From positions 32,499,777-32,563,776 of the forward strand of contig CM055093.1 in the NCBI GenBank assembly GCA_029204225.1: DNA of 64,000 bases. Direction: 5' to 3'. This stretch comes from Diphasiastrum complanatum (Eukaryota > Streptophyta > Lycopodiopsida > Lycopodiales > Lycopodiaceae). Positions 1 to 10,408 of this stretch are shown piece by piece. The translations under genes and the position numbers were made by a program. How positions within the stretch are numbered: the stretch's first letter is position 1; each line of letters begins with the position of its first letter. The notes beneath the pieces are model-generated. The model had not been told where the DNA came from, did no database searches, and saw only the letters and a list, made by a program, of their open reading frames with translations.

Positions 1-185
1 TATAATATAAACATGTCAATTTTTTTTTTTTAATTGAGGTGAAAGTCTCTTTTGCACACCATTTTTTTTTTGGTACTTCACCCTTAACACATTCATTTTA
101 TTTGATTACACCACATTTTTGGACTTATATGATGTGTGAGATTATTTCGGTGATATTAAACAAAAATTCTTGTAAAGCCAACTCC

Positions 186-374
186 TGCAATGCTACCTTC
201 TGGCCTTGCCTTTTGTCTCACAAAGCCTTTCAAAACTTTCATAACACACTCAAGGTAGAACATCCACCTCTTGTGCATAGGTCCTCCAATTGATACTTCT
301 TCGACCAAATGCACTAGAAGATGAACTTGTATATCCAGAAAGAAAGTTGGAAAATCTCTTTCCAACAAACAAAC
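186..374 (-). pseudogene. CACTA (En/Spm) transposon protein fragment, DUF4218-like
   Basis: About 62 codons on the minus strand read like the DUF4218 domain that follows the tnp2 transposase in plant CACTA elements. Visible blocks are VHLLVHLVEEV, GGPMHKRWMFYLE, MKVLKGFVR and KARPEGSIA, in the order the family shows. Similarity ends abruptly after GSIA and there is no start codon context, so this is a remnant. A separate tnp2 fragment lies at 5066-5545 on the opposite strand, so the two are not one intact element in their present arrangement. Family recognition is from memory of the domain; a profile search with Pfam PF13960 would settle it. Confidence 0.7.
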
Positions 375-616
375 CATTTTGATCATTTGGATTTTCATGG
401 AATCCAATTCATTATTTTTTGTTTCTTTTGAGGAAATCCACTTGTAAGGTTAATATAACATTAGGTTGTTTAGCACATAAAAAAATTGAAATAGCACATA
501 TTTGAATAGCACATATTCTTGTAAAGCCACTATTGAGCCAAAGTAGAGTAAGAGGCTAAACTTGTGCCAACTAGAGTGTAGACAAGTGTAATGCTTTTGT
601 TTGATGAATTCTAAGA

Positions 617-757
617 GGTCCAATAGGATTTAGAGGTGGAACCATGTGAGGTCCAATAGGAATTTGAGGTGTGCTTGAATATAGTCCAATAGAATTAAGA
701 TGTGCATGAATCAATGGTCCAATAGGATTAAGAGGTGACAAAGTGTGGTCCAATCAT
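617..757. repeat. Short degenerate direct repeats, core GGTCCAATAGGATT
   Basis: The core occurs about five times at irregular spacing of roughly 30-35 bp (near 617, 649, 682, 716 and 747), often followed by AGAGGTG or TGAGGTG. The minus strand can be read as a Pro/Ile-rich ORF only because of the repeat. No coding function is proposed. Confidence 0.6.
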
Positions 758-1135
758 AGTTAAGCATAGTGGTAGCTCGTGGATCTACTAGTATCATTGT
801 ACTCCTCATTTTCAAGCTAATTAATTTTAAGATTAAGTGGATTCTGAGTGTAAGTGATTTCTAGCTTTCTCTCTCTACCTAAGAGCTATTGATGATTTTA
901 TCTCTCTACCCGAGGAGAGCAGCTTGTTTTTACTTAGATTACTTTTGGAACACTTCCCATACGTGTGAGTGAGAGTTGGAAGTGATTGAATGCATGTAGT
1001 AGTGTGTTTTTGCCATAGAATCAAAGATAGATCTTGAATCTCAATCTAGTCTTGATCTTGGTGCATCTACACACCTTAGGAGATCACAAGTACATGTTGT
1101 GGACAGTCCACACGTGTGAAATCAACATTTCACAG
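758..1135 (+). other. LTR-like remnant upstream of Copia-1
   Basis: No ORF. The stretch resembles the last part of the Copia-1 LTR in layout: a CTCTCTCTCTAC block, a 'GCCATA-AATC ... AGATCTTGA ... CAATCTAG' block, and a terminal CACACGTGTG palindrome (1109-1118). It is too diverged to be the same LTR. It may be the end of a related older LTR into which, or next to which, Copia-1 inserted. Confidence 0.35.
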
Positions 1136-1688
1136 TGACATGCAAGGCATGCACAAAGTGAATTGGACACATGCATGATGATTTGTACAATTCTAGTTAA
1201 GAAGTTGACACTTGATAAAAGTAGGTAGAAATCCATGCATGTAAAGTGACAAATGTCACTAGTTTTCTAGTTTTCACTTTTAGATGTGGAAGAAAGTAGG
1301 AAGGAGATGGTTCTACCTCGAGCTACTCCAATCTCCATAAATATGTGTAGACTCTCTCATAATTTTTTATGAAAAACCAAGCTTTAAAGTTATTCCATGT
1401 CAATTGGATCTATGCTATTGTTTGCTTGAATTTGGCTCTGATTTTCTCTCTCTAACTCGAGTACAGATTTATGGTAATGCATTAAATTCTTGTACTTCTT
1501 CTCTTTTGTTTTTCAAAGTGATCATTCTTTGATTCTTAGCATGCTAGATTGTGCTTTGGCCATAAAATCTTGTACTAGATCTTGATATTCAATCTAGAAT
1601 CAATTTATGTGCTAAACACAAAGCTTAACAAGATCATTCACACTTGAGGATCATTCCCCACACGTGTGAGCTTGCTGAAATTTTATCA
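1136..1688 (+). repeat. Copia-1 5' LTR (probably 5'-truncated)
   Basis: This is the direct-repeat partner of 4513-5065, with only scattered differences and the same length. It ends in TTTTATCA immediately before the PBS. It includes a CACACGTGTG palindrome (1659-1668) holding a G-box core CACGTG. The repeat with the 3' LTR begins at AGTGACATGC. Confidence 0.85.
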
Positions 1689-1700
1689 TGGTATCAGAGC
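1689..1700 (+). other. Primer-binding site, initiator Met-tRNA type
   Basis: TGGTATCAGAGC directly follows the 5' LTR. It is the usual plant Copia PBS, complementary to the 3' end of initiator methionine tRNA. The following ~740 bp (1701-2439) are leader without a credible ORF. Confidence 0.85.
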
Positions 1701-2439
1701 GAAATTAAGCTTTGCATGCTATTATCTCTATTTGTGCAAGAATTTGTGAGCCCAATTCAAACAAAAAGTTGTTTATCACTTTTCTTGAAAAGTGTTTGGA
1801 TCACAGTGGATAGAATTAAGATTTTCAGATCAAAATTGACATTGTACGGAATTTTGGTATTCCGCACATGTGAAATCAGATATTTTTAGACCTCTTTATT
1901 TCCTTCATCATTGGTCCAAAGATATTGATGTTATAGCTTGATGGAAAGCTTATAAGGAGTACTTTCCATTGCAATTGATCTCAAATCAATTTGATGTGTC
2001 TATCAGGAGTTATAAGCTCTTAAAAAGGGTAGGGAGAGCTTCAAAATCTGAGTTACCTCTTGTTGATTTGATCCAATTTAGCTTGATTCACAATCCATTG
2101 TTTTGAGTAATCAACACAAGAAACTTGAGATCGAGACATAGTTTGGAGTTATTGAACACTTTGAGCCTTCTTTGAATCAATAGTGTTTTCTTTTAAAGCA
2201 TCTAACATGTGTCAAAAGTAGAATCAAAGCTTCTCTATATTCCTCAATTCAGTTTTTGAGAAATTTATCTTGTTTCGTGGAATATTTGAGACCTATCTCA
2301 ACAAATACCATTGCAAGTTCTCACATAGGATTGGTAGCACACCCTTGAAAATTCCTATGGTAAAAGAGAGTAGCAACATCAAGTCTGTTTGGAACAAGCT
2401 CAAACATATAATTGTCCAAAAACAAGAAGTCTTCACAAT

Positions 2440-3976
2440 ATGGCACCTGTAGGAGGATATCTCTTAGAACCAAGTGAAATACTAAGTACCTCCAATTATT
2501 CAATATGGCAGGTTAGGTCTATTCTTATACTCTAAGATGTTATCGACATAGTACTTGGTATTGAGGAGGAGCCTCAAGCACAACTTGAAATACCAAAGTA
2601 TAGGAAGAGAGCTAGGATGGCTCTACATTTTATTAAAATAAATGTCTCTAATGAGATTCTAAGAGAAATATGATCTTGCACCACTACTAAAGAAGCCTAG
2701 GATGCACTTAAGTCTATCTATGAAGCTAAGAACACTTCTAGAATACTCATTCTTAGAAATCAAATTTTTCAAAGTTTTCAAAAAAGTGAGTAGAGTGCAT
2801 CAAATTATGTTCTAAGAGTAAAAGATCTTCATAGGAAGCTTGCTTGTGTTGGTGTCACAATCAATCAAGATGAGCTAGTACAAGTCATCCTTAATGGCTT
2901 AAAAGAAGGCTATGATAATCTTGTTTAATCCTTTGCCATAAAGGAGGAGTTGCCCAATTTGGAGACTCTTCAAGGAATTCTCATCTCTGAAGAAGCAAGA
3001 CAAAGTTACAAACTTTCAAGGATGAACAAACTCGAGCATATTGAAAGTGACAAAGCTCTCTTTGTCAAGGACAAGCATAAAGGGAGGAGCAAGAACCAGT
3101 TTTCTCAAGCTTTCAACAAATACAAAGCCAAGGACAAAGACAAAGATGGAGAAGAGGATGACTCAACTCATCCTTCTACTTCCAAGACCAAGGAAAAGAA
3201 AGTCAAGTGTTTCTTTTGTGGCAAAAAGGGGCACTGTGCCTCTAATTGCTTCAAAATTAAAAATCAACTCAAACAAGCAAATCTCTCTAATGAGAAAGAA
3301 GAAGACTTTATTGCAAGTGAAGGAGAAGGATCCCTCATGGTGTCAAGCTTTTCTTCAACAGCCTTCAAGAAGGATGGAGCATGGTACATCGATATTGGTG
3401 CCTCATCACATATGTGTTGTTCAAAGGAGTCTTTTGACTCTATTGTACATTATAAAGGACTTAAAAGATCTATTTATACAGCAAATGATCATGAATGCTC
3501 TATTGAAGGAATTAGCAATATTCCATTAAAACTTGCTTCTTCTAAAGTTCTATAACTTTCCAATGTTCTTTTTGTTCCTAAGCTTACAAAGAACTTGATA
3601 AGTGTTGGAAAGTTGCTTGATTGTGGTTGTGATGTGAAATTCAATGCCAATACTTGCTTTATTAAGAAAGGTGATGAGATCCTAGCTAATGGATCTAGAT
3701 ATGGTGGCATCTTCAAGTTAAATTCTTATGAGAATGCAAACTTTTGTGAAATTGCTTTTATGTCTAAGGAGGAGTTCTGGCATAGGAGGTTGGGGCATCC
3801 TAACTATAAATCTATGCTTTCTATGATCAAGAATAATAAGGCTATTGGCCTACCAAGATCACTTTCCAAAGATATCAAGCCACGTGAGGCTTGTGCTATT
3901 GCAAAATCACATCGAAAGCCATATCAAAAGTCTTCTATTAAGACTTCTCATCCTTTGGAATTGATTCACTCTTTGG
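2440..3976 (+). pseudogene. Copia-1 gag-protease-integrase N-terminus, broken
   Basis: One frame from an ATG at 2440 gives a Copia gag interrupted by five in-frame stops before 2950. From there a 201-codon open stretch holds the zinc knuckle CFFCGKKGHCASNC (CX2CX4HX4C, about 3208-3249). The protease motif reads WYIDIGASSHM, so the catalytic D-S/T-G triad has become D-I-G. After one stop (about 3553) the frame continues with the GAG-pre-integrase region (VPKLTKNLISVGKLL, FWHRRLGHPN). It breaks off at HPLELIHSL, where the integrase core should begin. Gag would package the RNA, protease would cleave the polyprotein; neither can work here as encoded. Confidence 0.85.
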
Positions 3977-3989
3977 ATCAAGAGGTTAC

Positions 3990-4261
3990 TTTTGGAGCTA
4001 AAATCTATCAAGGAAGATGATCTACCATTGATCATGTGTGACAATATTTCAACACAAGCCCTTGCCAACAATCCAATATTTCATGCAAGAAGCAAACACA
4101 TCGAAGTTGCACACCACTTCATGAGAGAGAAGCTCATTGGAGGGAAATCTACTTGGAGCACATCGACACATCATCAGCTTTGCTCACCAAAAACTTCTTC
4201 ATCAAGCATAAGCCAATCTTGGAATAATTACAAGATCCATGTTCAAGTCAACATAGATTAA
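3990..4261 (+). pseudogene. Copia-1 RNase H C-terminal tail
   Basis: CDNISTQALANNPIFHARSK followed by HIEVAHHFMREKL is the hallmark end of Copia RNase H. It is fused directly behind the integrase start, showing a deletion of the whole RT region. A frameshift follows at the G-rich stretch near 4139, and the last codons continue in another frame. The 3' LTR starts about 10 bp later. Confidence 0.85.
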
Positions 4262-4271
4262 TTTTTAGGAG

Positions 4272-5065
4272 TGTTGAAAAATGAAAAATCATATATCTTG
4301 ACTTTAGGCTTTTGGCAAAAAAATTAATATGTGTATGTAATGTTTCATATAGTAAATGCCAAATTTGGCCTAGAAGAAACTCGAGCTACATGGTTTCTTG
4401 AGACTAGTTGGTCATATACAACATGCATATAGAATATAGACATAGAAATGTTAATTATGGGCTTGTAGAAACTCGTGGCACATCACATGCAATGATTGTA
4501 AGTGTTCCATAGTGACATGCAAGGCATGCACAAAGTGAATTGGACACATGCATGATGATTTGTACAATTCTAGTTAAGAATTTGACACTTGGTAAAAATA
4601 GGTAAAAATCCATGCATGTAAAGTGACAAATGTCACTAGTTTTCTGGTTTTCACTTTTAGATGTGGACTAAAGTAGGAAGGAGATGGTTCTACCTCGAGC
4701 TACTCCAATCTCCATAAATATGTGTAGGCTCTCTCATAATGTTTGATGAAGAACCAAGCTTTGAAGCTATTCCATGTCAATTTGGATCTATAATATTGTT
4801 TGCTTGAATTTTGCTTTTCTTTTCTCTCTCTAACTCGAGTAGAGGTTTATGCTAATGCATTAAATTCTTGTACTTCTCTCTTTTGTTTTTCAAAGTAATC
4901 ATTCTTTGATTCTTAGCATGCTAGATTTTGCTTTGGCCATAAAATCTTGTACTAGATCTTGATATTCAATCTAGAATCAATTTATGTGCTAAACACAAAG
5001 CTTAACAAGATCATTCACATTTAAGGATCATTCCCCACATGTGTGAGCTTGCTGGAATTTTATCA
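4272..5065 (+). repeat. Copia-1 3' LTR
   Basis: 4513-5065 is the direct repeat of the 5' LTR. The likely true start is TGTTGAAAA at 4272, next to a polypurine-like TTAGGAG. The end is TTTTATCA, as in the 5' copy. The palindrome is CACATGTGTG here instead of CACACGTGTG, a single transition. Confidence 0.75.
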
Positions 5066-5545
5066 ACTATAATATACCTCCATGTTTGAGTATAAAAATG
5101 GGACACTTGTTATTGGCTCTTTTGATTTCAAGAAAGTACAAAGCCAAGAACATGGATGTGTTTCTTGCACCTTTGATAGATGAATTGTGCATTCTTTGGA
5201 ATGGTATTCACGCTTACGACATCTCGAGACCTATAAAACAAATGAACTTCATTGTTCGTGAAATTCTAATGTGGACGATGCATCACTACTCCAGTTTAAG
5301 TGAATGTTCAGGTATGTAGATAATATATTATACAAATCCTTCTTAGGGTTTAGCATTTGAGTACATTTGACTAATTGAGCTTATCTCACATTTGGTTTAT
5401 GAACTATACAGGTTTAACCACATCGAGTTACAATGCATGTTACATTTGTGGACCACATTTGGAGGGTCAACATAGCACTAATATGTTAAAAAAAGTGGTC
5501 TACAAAAATCATCGCAAATACTTGCCGCTTGGTCATCCTTTTTGA
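5066..5545 (+). pseudogene. CACTA (En/Spm) tnp2 transposase fragment with an intron
   Basis: The + strand reads as the tnp2 family transposase of CACTA elements. Blocks are YNIPP, DVFLAPLIDELCILWNGI, YDISRP and ILMWTMHHYSSLSECSG. A GT-AG intron (5312-5411, GTATGT...ACAG) splits the Gly codon. The second exon continues LTTSSYNACYICGPHLEG and YKNHRKYLPLGHPF, matching the Cys-containing block that follows in the family. It ends in a TGA where the family often has Trp. The fragment starts exactly at the Copia-1 3' LTR border, so Copia-1 probably inserted into or recombined with a CACTA element. Transposase would bind the terminal repeats and cut the element out; this copy is a remnant. Confidence 0.8.
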
Positions 5546-5748
5546 AGATTGAATAGGAGGTTTTTTGGGGGGTGAGAAGATAATCATTTAACTACACCAC
5601 CACCCTCATGCATGGGAGTAGCGGAATGGCATGGTGAATGGCTTAAACATCACGACGTCATTTCTTCATGGAATGAATCCCTTCATGGTATGAAACGGTT
5701 GTCTATTTTTCATAAGAACCAACAATATAACCGCCCAAAGCAGTTATA

Positions 5749-7648
5749 TTGAAGGAAGATAGGATCACAAGATCAATGACAAAGAAACAAGTGAAGCAAT
5801 ATTATAATACGGTCCAGAAATGGGAAAATTTTCCTCACAAGATTGATTCGGCGAATGTGCCACCCTCACTAGATAAAGGCAAAGTAAAAGTCGAGGATGA
5901 TTCTATAAGTCATAATTCTAGCAAGACATCATCGTCTCGGAAGTCATCACCTCCACGATCAATTCCTGCTAAGAAGGCTAAGCGAATATCCAAGACAAGT
6001 CCTTTCGAAAAAGAACAAGCAGGTGTAGTCCAGCATGATATGCCCGAACATTTTAAACGTTATACACTGGATGATGTAGTTATCATGTTACCTAAAGCGC
6101 ATCGTGAACCTGAAAAACACGTGCCAGAATCGAAAGAGGCTTACGATGGCCTAGCTAGGATGCAGCCAATGAATCTTGCTGAACCAGGAGAACCGAAAAA
6201 GATTGTACAAGTTGGATTACAACTTAATCCTGAACAGTATCAAGCACTCTGCATGTTACTTATTAAGTATCAGGATTGCTTTGCATGGACTTATCAAGAT
6301 TTGAAGGGTATCCCGACATCAGTGATTGAACATACCATACCTTTAGTACATGATGTAGTTCCAAAGGCTACAAAGTTCTATTGTTGTAATCCTAATGTTG
6401 CGGACCTGATAAAGAAAGAACTTCAGAGATTGCTTGACGTCGATTTCATTTATGAGATCGAGCATACCGAATGGATTTCATCAATTGTCATTGTTTTTGA
6501 GAAAAATAAAAAATTGCGAATCTGTGTGAATCTCAAAGCGTTGAACAAAGTGACACGGAAGGATCACTTTTTGTTACCTTGTACTGAAAGTATTTTGGAT
6601 CGCCTTGCTGGAGCGGAAGCTTATAGTTTCTTGGATGGATCTAGTGGCTACAACCAGGTTAAAATTGCATCTGCTGATCGCCACAAAACAGCCTTTGCAA
6701 CAGAATGGAGCACCTATGCTTACAAAGTAATGCTATTTGGACTCTATAATGCACCAAGTCCATTCCAAAGAGTAATGCAATTTGCTTTTAAAGATTATCT
6801 GCAAAAATTCCTTGAAATTCACTTGGATGACCTGGGAGTCCATAGTACAGATATAGATCACCTGGATCGATTGGAGAAAGTATTTGAAAGATGCCGCAAA
6901 TATCAGATTCTCTAAATCCAGAAAAATGTCAGATATGGGTTTCCCACAGAGTTGTGCTTGGACATGTGATATCGAGACATGGTATTGCCACAGATTATTC
7001 TAAGATCAAGGTTATTGTGGAATTGCCACTGCCAACAACAATTCATGGAGTTTATGTGTTTATGGATCATGCGAACTACTATCGAATTTTTATTATCTTC
7101 TTTGCGGATTTAGCACGACCTATATACAAACTGACTATTGTTCCTATTTGGATAGTAGAGGCGTTAGAAGCCTTTCAAAAGTTAAAAACAACATTAACTG
7201 CAGCACCAATACTGTGTTCTCCAGATTGGATGATAGAATTTCATGTTCATACGGATGTCTCAAAATACGCCGTTGGATCAGTTTTGACGCAACCAGATGA
7301 CTATAAAAAGGATTATCCTATACGATTTTGCAAGCAGACAACTTACAGATCCGGAGAAATATTATTCAACAACAGAACGTGAAGAGTTAGCCATGTTTCT
7401 TTCTATTCAAAAATTTCATCACTACCTCATGAAAACGCACTTTGCATTTTATACGGATCATCAACCATTACTTTACTTGGTAAACAAGACATGCAATACT
7501 GGACGTATTGCAAGATGGTTATTATTATTGACTGAATTTGACTTTTGAATTGTGGTTCAAGAGGGGAAGCAACATTATCTAGCCGATCATGTTTCATGAA
7601 TCGAATCCGCACCAGTTAATACTGAAGTGGATGATGAACTACCAGATG
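5749..7648 (+). pseudogene. Gypsy-1 reverse transcriptase and RNase H
   Basis: The linker carries YTLDDVVIMLPKAHREPE, then the RT palm: WISSIVIVFEKNKKLRICVN, FLDGSSGYNQVKIA, AFATEWSTYAYKVMLFGLYN and the catalytic box HLDDLGVHS, which keeps both aspartates. A frameshift near 6900 moves to NPEKCQIWVSHRVVLGHVIS, and a second near 7310 precedes ASRQLTDPEKYYSTTERE. RNase H shows HVHTDVSKYAVG and FYTDHQPLLYLVNK. A TGA follows at about 7547 and another stop at about 7597. The frame is then cut by the solo LTR inside the codons for DDELPDDA. It would copy element RNA into DNA; this copy is broken. Confidence 0.85.
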
Positions 7649-7653
7649 ATGCA

Positions 7654-8307
7654 TGTGAGAGATTTCAACTAGTTTAGTCTAGTTTAGTCACATTTTGGTA
7701 AATTGTCAATAAGAGGCCAAAACTCATTTTAGACTTAGAGATAAACTTTTTGAAGTTATATTAGTTTAAAATACATTCAATAAACACTTTTGAAAAGTGT
7801 GGGAAAGTTGGTAGTCGAGTTTGAGAGAGATTCAAATTTGAACTTTGGGTACATTGAATCTAGACCCAAAAATAGTAGGATTTACATTTTGGAGGGAAAG
7901 CCAAGTGGCCAAATAGGGTTTGGAAACTCTATAAAAGGATGTAACTCGTGGAGAGACATATCTTCTCTCTTCTATCTCTCATTTCATCATTATACATGGT
8001 CCTCTTTGGGTTCTACTACTCATTGGTGCACTATCTTGGTGTTATCTTGCAATTCTATGTGTAGAATGATCATTTATTGCTATTTTTGGTTCCACATGTG
8101 TGAAATATAGTAGGGTACTATAATTGTACGGACAGCAAACATATTTTATGTTTTGGTTCATGTTTGATCAATATCTCTTAGAGTTTGCATCTCATTTTGT
8201 ATGTAGATGCTGATTTTTCTACATTGGCATGATTGTTGGTTTGCTCCTTATTGTAACCAAAGATTTGGGACATGGATTGGATCTTGAATGATCTGAAATC
8301 CTTCACA
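7654..8307 (+). repeat. Solo LTR inserted in Gypsy-1 pol, TSD ATGCA
   Basis: The 654-bp insert starts TGTGAGAG and ends CTTCACA, giving TG...CA ends within a short inverted repeat TGTGA/TCACA. It is flanked by a perfect 5-bp direct repeat ATGCA (7649-7653 and 8308-8312). The Gypsy-1 coding sequence resumes on the other side without loss. A TATAAAA box sits at 7930-7936, so LTR transcription would run on the + strand. No internal region remains, so this is a solo LTR left by LTR-LTR recombination. The parent family is not represented elsewhere in the window as far as I can tell. Confidence 0.88.
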
Positions 8308-9605
8308 ATGCATTGTTCTATGTTGAAGCAGTACCGGAATGGGCAACGGATATTGTTGAGTATCTGATGCTAGGACAACCGAATGACTCCTTGAAAAAAG
8401 TACAGAAGAGACAATTGATTCATAAGGCTTAACTTTATCAATTAATTGTAGGACAATTGAATTGTCGTGGATCAGACAATATTTTAAGAAGATGTGTTTT
8501 ACCGCATGAAATCCCAGATTTAATCATGTTTTCACATGATGACATGGGTGGAGGACACTTCTCTACAGATATTATTGTTCGCAAACTTTTGCAATCAAGG
8601 TGTTGGTGGCCTACGCTTCATAAGGACACATAAAATTTCATTCAGACATGTGACGTTTGCCAGCAAGCACAACGGCCTACTCGACAGAATTATAAATCCT
8701 TGCATTCGGTTTTATCGCAAGCATCGTTTAAAAAATGGGGACTGTATTATATTGGTCCTATTCACCCTACCTCACAAGGATCTCAGACCCGATACATTAT
8801 CGTAGCAACTGATTATATGACCAAGTGGGTTGAAGACAAAGCCGTCAAAGTTGCTGATGCGAAATCTACGGCCAAGTTTTTATATGAAAATATTATAATC
8901 AGTTTTGGATGTCCGATCGAGATTGTCAGTGACCGAGGTACACACTTTGTTAATCAAACAATAAAATATTTACTGAAAGATTTGTTTGTTATGCATAGAT
9001 TTAGTACTCCCTACTATTCCAGAGGGAATGGCCAAGCTGAATCTTCCAATAAGATTCTCTGCACCATTATGACAAAGACAGTTGAAACGAGTCAGTCTGA
9101 TTGGGAACATAAAATGTATGCAGCATTATGGGCATTCAGAACCGCTTACAAAAATAGTACAAATCAAACACCTTTTCAACTGGTTTATGGTCAAGATGTT
9201 GTCATGCCAATTGAATTTGTAATCCCATCCTTATGCATAGCAGCAACGCAACGATTAAATGATGATAAGTCTTTACAACTCTGTCATGAAGCGTTGCACA
9301 AATTATGTGAAACTCGATTGATGGTAGTTCATGCGATAGCAATAGAGAAAGCTCGCCACAAGGCATGGCACAATCGTCGATTGCACAAAAAAGATCTGAA
9401 AGCAGGAGATCTTGCATTGATATACAAAACCAAGTTGATCAAGAGCAAGTTGAAGTTTACCGGTGAGGGCCCATATAAAGTGAAGGAAATATTGAACTAT
9501 GACGTAGTCATTCTTGAGCACTTGGATGGAAAATGATTTGATACTCTGGTGAATGGTAGCCGATTACGCAAGTTTTGGCAGTCTGCTCTACCAGTTCAAC
9601 AAGCC
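8308..9605 (+). pseudogene. Gypsy-1 integrase
   Basis: The HHCC zinc finger is visible (HDDMGGGHFSTD ... CDVCQQAQRP), then the core: KWGLYYIGPIHP, SDRGTHFVNQ and NGQAESSNK. The first catalytic Asp, normally in a WGLDF-like motif, reads Tyr here, while the second Asp and the Glu remain. From 8700 a 278-codon open frame covers core and C-terminal domain, ending HLDGK then a TGA and a short continuation to LPVQQA. A stop and frame change lie in 8430-8640. Integrase would join element DNA to the chromosome; loss of the first Asp should abolish that. Confidence 0.85.
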
Positions 9606-10408
9606 TGATCTCAATAGTTTTTTAATTTTATTTGTTTTTCAATTTTTTGTTTTTCGTACTTAAATTGTTGAGTTTTTTGGAAAAAGACAGTTAAATTTTT
9701 TTTTAAGAAAAGACTGGTGAGCAAAAGTCAAAAAGTCATCAGCATGGAAAAAAGGAAACACAATATTTTTTGGTGGAAAATGCCTTAGAAAATCACTATT
9801 TTGGTCAGATTTGGCCTATATAGTACCAGAAATCTTCACTGAGCTCTCAGACTATACATCAACTCTAGATTTATCTAATTTGAGGTGACTTTCTTGTCTA
9901 GGAAAACTCTAGTTTTTGAGTCAGACGAAGGTTCAATGATATGTCATTTTGGAAACCTTCGTCGAGCATTTGAACCTCATTATGAACCTTCATCAACTGC
10001 TAGATGATCTTAAAATGTCCAAATTAGGTTGTCCATAGGTTCAGATTGTGAAAAAAAACATTTATGACAGTACTTGGGCGAAGGACCCTCCTAGGCAAAG
10101 GTTCATCCTTCGCCAACCTTGGAAAACGTTCGTCTGATAGGTTCAGATCCTCAGAAACCTTCGCCAAGATTTTTATTTTACAGTACTATACATGCCTGCA
10201 CATTTTTGTTCAGAACTGATCAGCCAAACTAGTATTCAGTGTAATGGACCCTCCAAATTCACTTATAAGTTGGCTAAATTTGATTCATTCCTCACTTGTG
10301 CTAGCGAAGCTCTTGCAAAATTTTCCTGCAACCAAAGCCTTCCAAAAATTTTTGACTTGCTTTCTGATACACTTTCACGCATCTTACATTTTCTTTTTGC
10401 TCATCATG
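9606..10408 (+). other. Spacer between Gypsy-1 pol and its extra ORF
   Basis: No ORF. T-rich to about 9710. From about 9925 to 10170 the words ACCTTCG and CGAAGGTT recur in both orientations (for example CGAAGGTTCA, AACCTTCGTC, CCTTCGCCAA, AACCTTCGCC). This could form hairpins in an RNA; no known element is recognised. Confidence 0.4.

Larger units (their letters stand above)
1136..5065 (+). mobile_element. Copia-1: internally deleted Ty1/Copia LTR retrotransposon
   Basis: Two direct repeats of 553 bp (1136-1688 and 4513-5065) flank a primer-binding site, gag, protease, the start of integrase and the tail of RNase H. Domain order GAG-PR-INT with a Met-tRNA type PBS marks Ty1/Copia. The core integrase, all of reverse transcriptase and most of RNase H are missing between about 3976 and 3990, so the copy cannot be autonomous. 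The 3' LTR probably starts earlier, at TGTTGAAAA (4272), after the typical TTTTTAGGAG tract. In that case the 5' LTR lacks its first ~240 bp. No target-site duplication was found, in keeping with a rearranged 5' end. Downstream, the sequence continues at once into a CACTA tnp2 fragment. Confidence 0.85.
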
